Positions 63,531 through 64,000 of a DNA stretch of 64,000 nucleotides are shown here, piece by piece (within the stretch, counting starts at the first letter, position 1; every line of letters starts with the position of its first letter). The translations under genes were made by a program, and so were the position numbers. The DNA is from Pectobacterium actinidiae (GTDB lineage: Bacteria; Pseudomonadota; Gammaproteobacteria; Enterobacterales; Enterobacteriaceae). The notes below the pieces were generated by a model. It saw only the letters and a program-made list of their open reading frames with translations. It was not told the DNA's origin and made no database searches. The stretch covers positions 3,844,001 to 3,908,000 of the forward strand of contig NZ_JRMH01000001.1 in assembly GCF_000803315.1 (NCBI RefSeq), written 5' to 3'.

Positions 63531-64000
63531 ATGTTAGAAACATCGCTGTTTGTCGCCACTATCGCCACGCTGGGGATGCTCTCCCCCGGCCCTGACTTTT
63601 TTCTCGTCATCAAGAACGCCACACGCTACTCGCGCGTTGCCGCGCTGATGACCGCGTTTGGCGTCATCTGCGGCGTGGCAACGCACATGGCATACTGCGT
63701 CGCTGGCTTAGCCGTCGTCATCACCACCACGCCTTGGCTGTTTAATGTACTGAAATATGCGGGCGCCGCCTATCTGATCTGGATCGGTATTCAAGCATTA
63801 TTATCACGTGGCGGCAGCAAGATGGACGTTTCACATCAGGGGCAACAAAACATCAGCCTGAAAAAAGCGTTCCTGCAAGGTTATCTCTGCAATCTGCTTA
63901 ACCCGAAAGCCACACTGTTCTTTCTGGCGATGTTTACACAGGTGCTGAATATTCACTCCGGTATCGGCGAAAAGCTGTGGTATGCCACGATCATCTGGCT
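63531..64000 (+). CDS. LysE/RhtB family amino acid exporter, N-terminal part (cut by window edge)
   Basis: A small exporter of the LysE superfamily. The visible 156 residues start MLETSLFVATIATLGMLSPG and show the family signature SPGPDFFLVIKNA, a second membrane region (GVICGVATHMAYCVAGLAVVI), YAGAAYLIWIGIQAL and the loop FLQGYLCNLLNPKATLFFLAMF. Roughly three quarters of a usual 205-residue protein is seen. TGGA lies seven bases before the ATG. Substrate unknown; homoserine, threonine or leucine would be typical for the family. Confidence 0.9.
   Translation, partial: MLETSLFVATIATLGMLSPGPDFFLVIKNATRYSRVAALMTAFGVICGVATHMAYCVAGLAVVITTTPWLFNVLKYAGAAYLIWIGIQALLSRGGSKMDVSHQGQQNISLKKAFLQGYLCNLLNPKATLFFLAMFTQVLNIHSGIGEKLWYATIIW

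Overview
The window is chromosomal DNA from an enterobacterium of the soft-rot group, most likely Pectobacterium. Nearly every gene has a close E. coli-type ortholog in E. coli-like order, while the lineage-specific genes (a secreted GH43 arabinan/xylan-type hydrolase, an AraC-azlCD cluster and a lone chemoreceptor) fit a plant-associated bacterium. The genus is an inference from memory, not from a search. I recognised no tRNA, rRNA, prophage, IS element or CRISPR array.

Left part (1-15120, all minus strand): the complete front of the division and cell wall (dcw) cluster, read from right to left as mraZ-rsmH-ftsL-ftsI-murE-murF-mraY-murD-ftsW-murG-murC-ddlB-ftsQ-ftsA, with ftsA cut by the window edge. 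Genes overlap or nearly touch, and the cluster starts from a promoter with a perfect -35 box and an MraZ-type operator of three spaced repeats. Next come a possible small ORF, the alanine exporter alaE, cra, and ilvIH (acetolactate synthase III). The interval between ilvI and the leu operon, where E. coli has leuO, holds a long-chain acyl-CoA synthetase-like gene.

Middle part: leuL leader, attenuator and leuABCD (22244-27422), with a roughly 149-bp palindromic repeat between leuD and its terminator. A second, inverted copy of this repeat lies between rapA and rluA. After leuD come an AraC-type regulator with azlCD, a methyl-accepting chemotaxis protein, and a two-gene unit (31912-32743) that looks like a HicA-type small protein with a DNA-binding partner behind an 18-bp perfect palindrome. 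The sugar-phosphate stress locus follows (sgrS RNA encoding SgrT, divergent from sgrR), then a TPP riboswitch and thiBPQ. Between thiQ and yabI, where E. coli K-12 has araC-araBAD on the far side of yabI, there is a GH43 hydrolase with a probable CRP site, and the ivbL leader with ilvBN (acetolactate synthase I).

Right part: yabI (DedA family), a membrane diguanylate cyclase, polB, rapA, rluA, djlA, then lptD-surA-pdxA-rsmA-apaG-apaH as one tightly packed plus-strand block for outer membrane biogenesis, vitamin B6, ribosome maturation and nucleotide clean-up. Then come a possible 64-residue ORF, a DMT transporter divergent from a LysR regulator, folA, yjjPB and the start of a LysE-family exporter cut by the window edge.

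Branched-chain amino acid metabolism is unusually concentrated here: two acetolactate synthases, the leucine pathway, two translated leader peptides with attenuators, and a candidate branched-chain amino acid exporter next to leuD.
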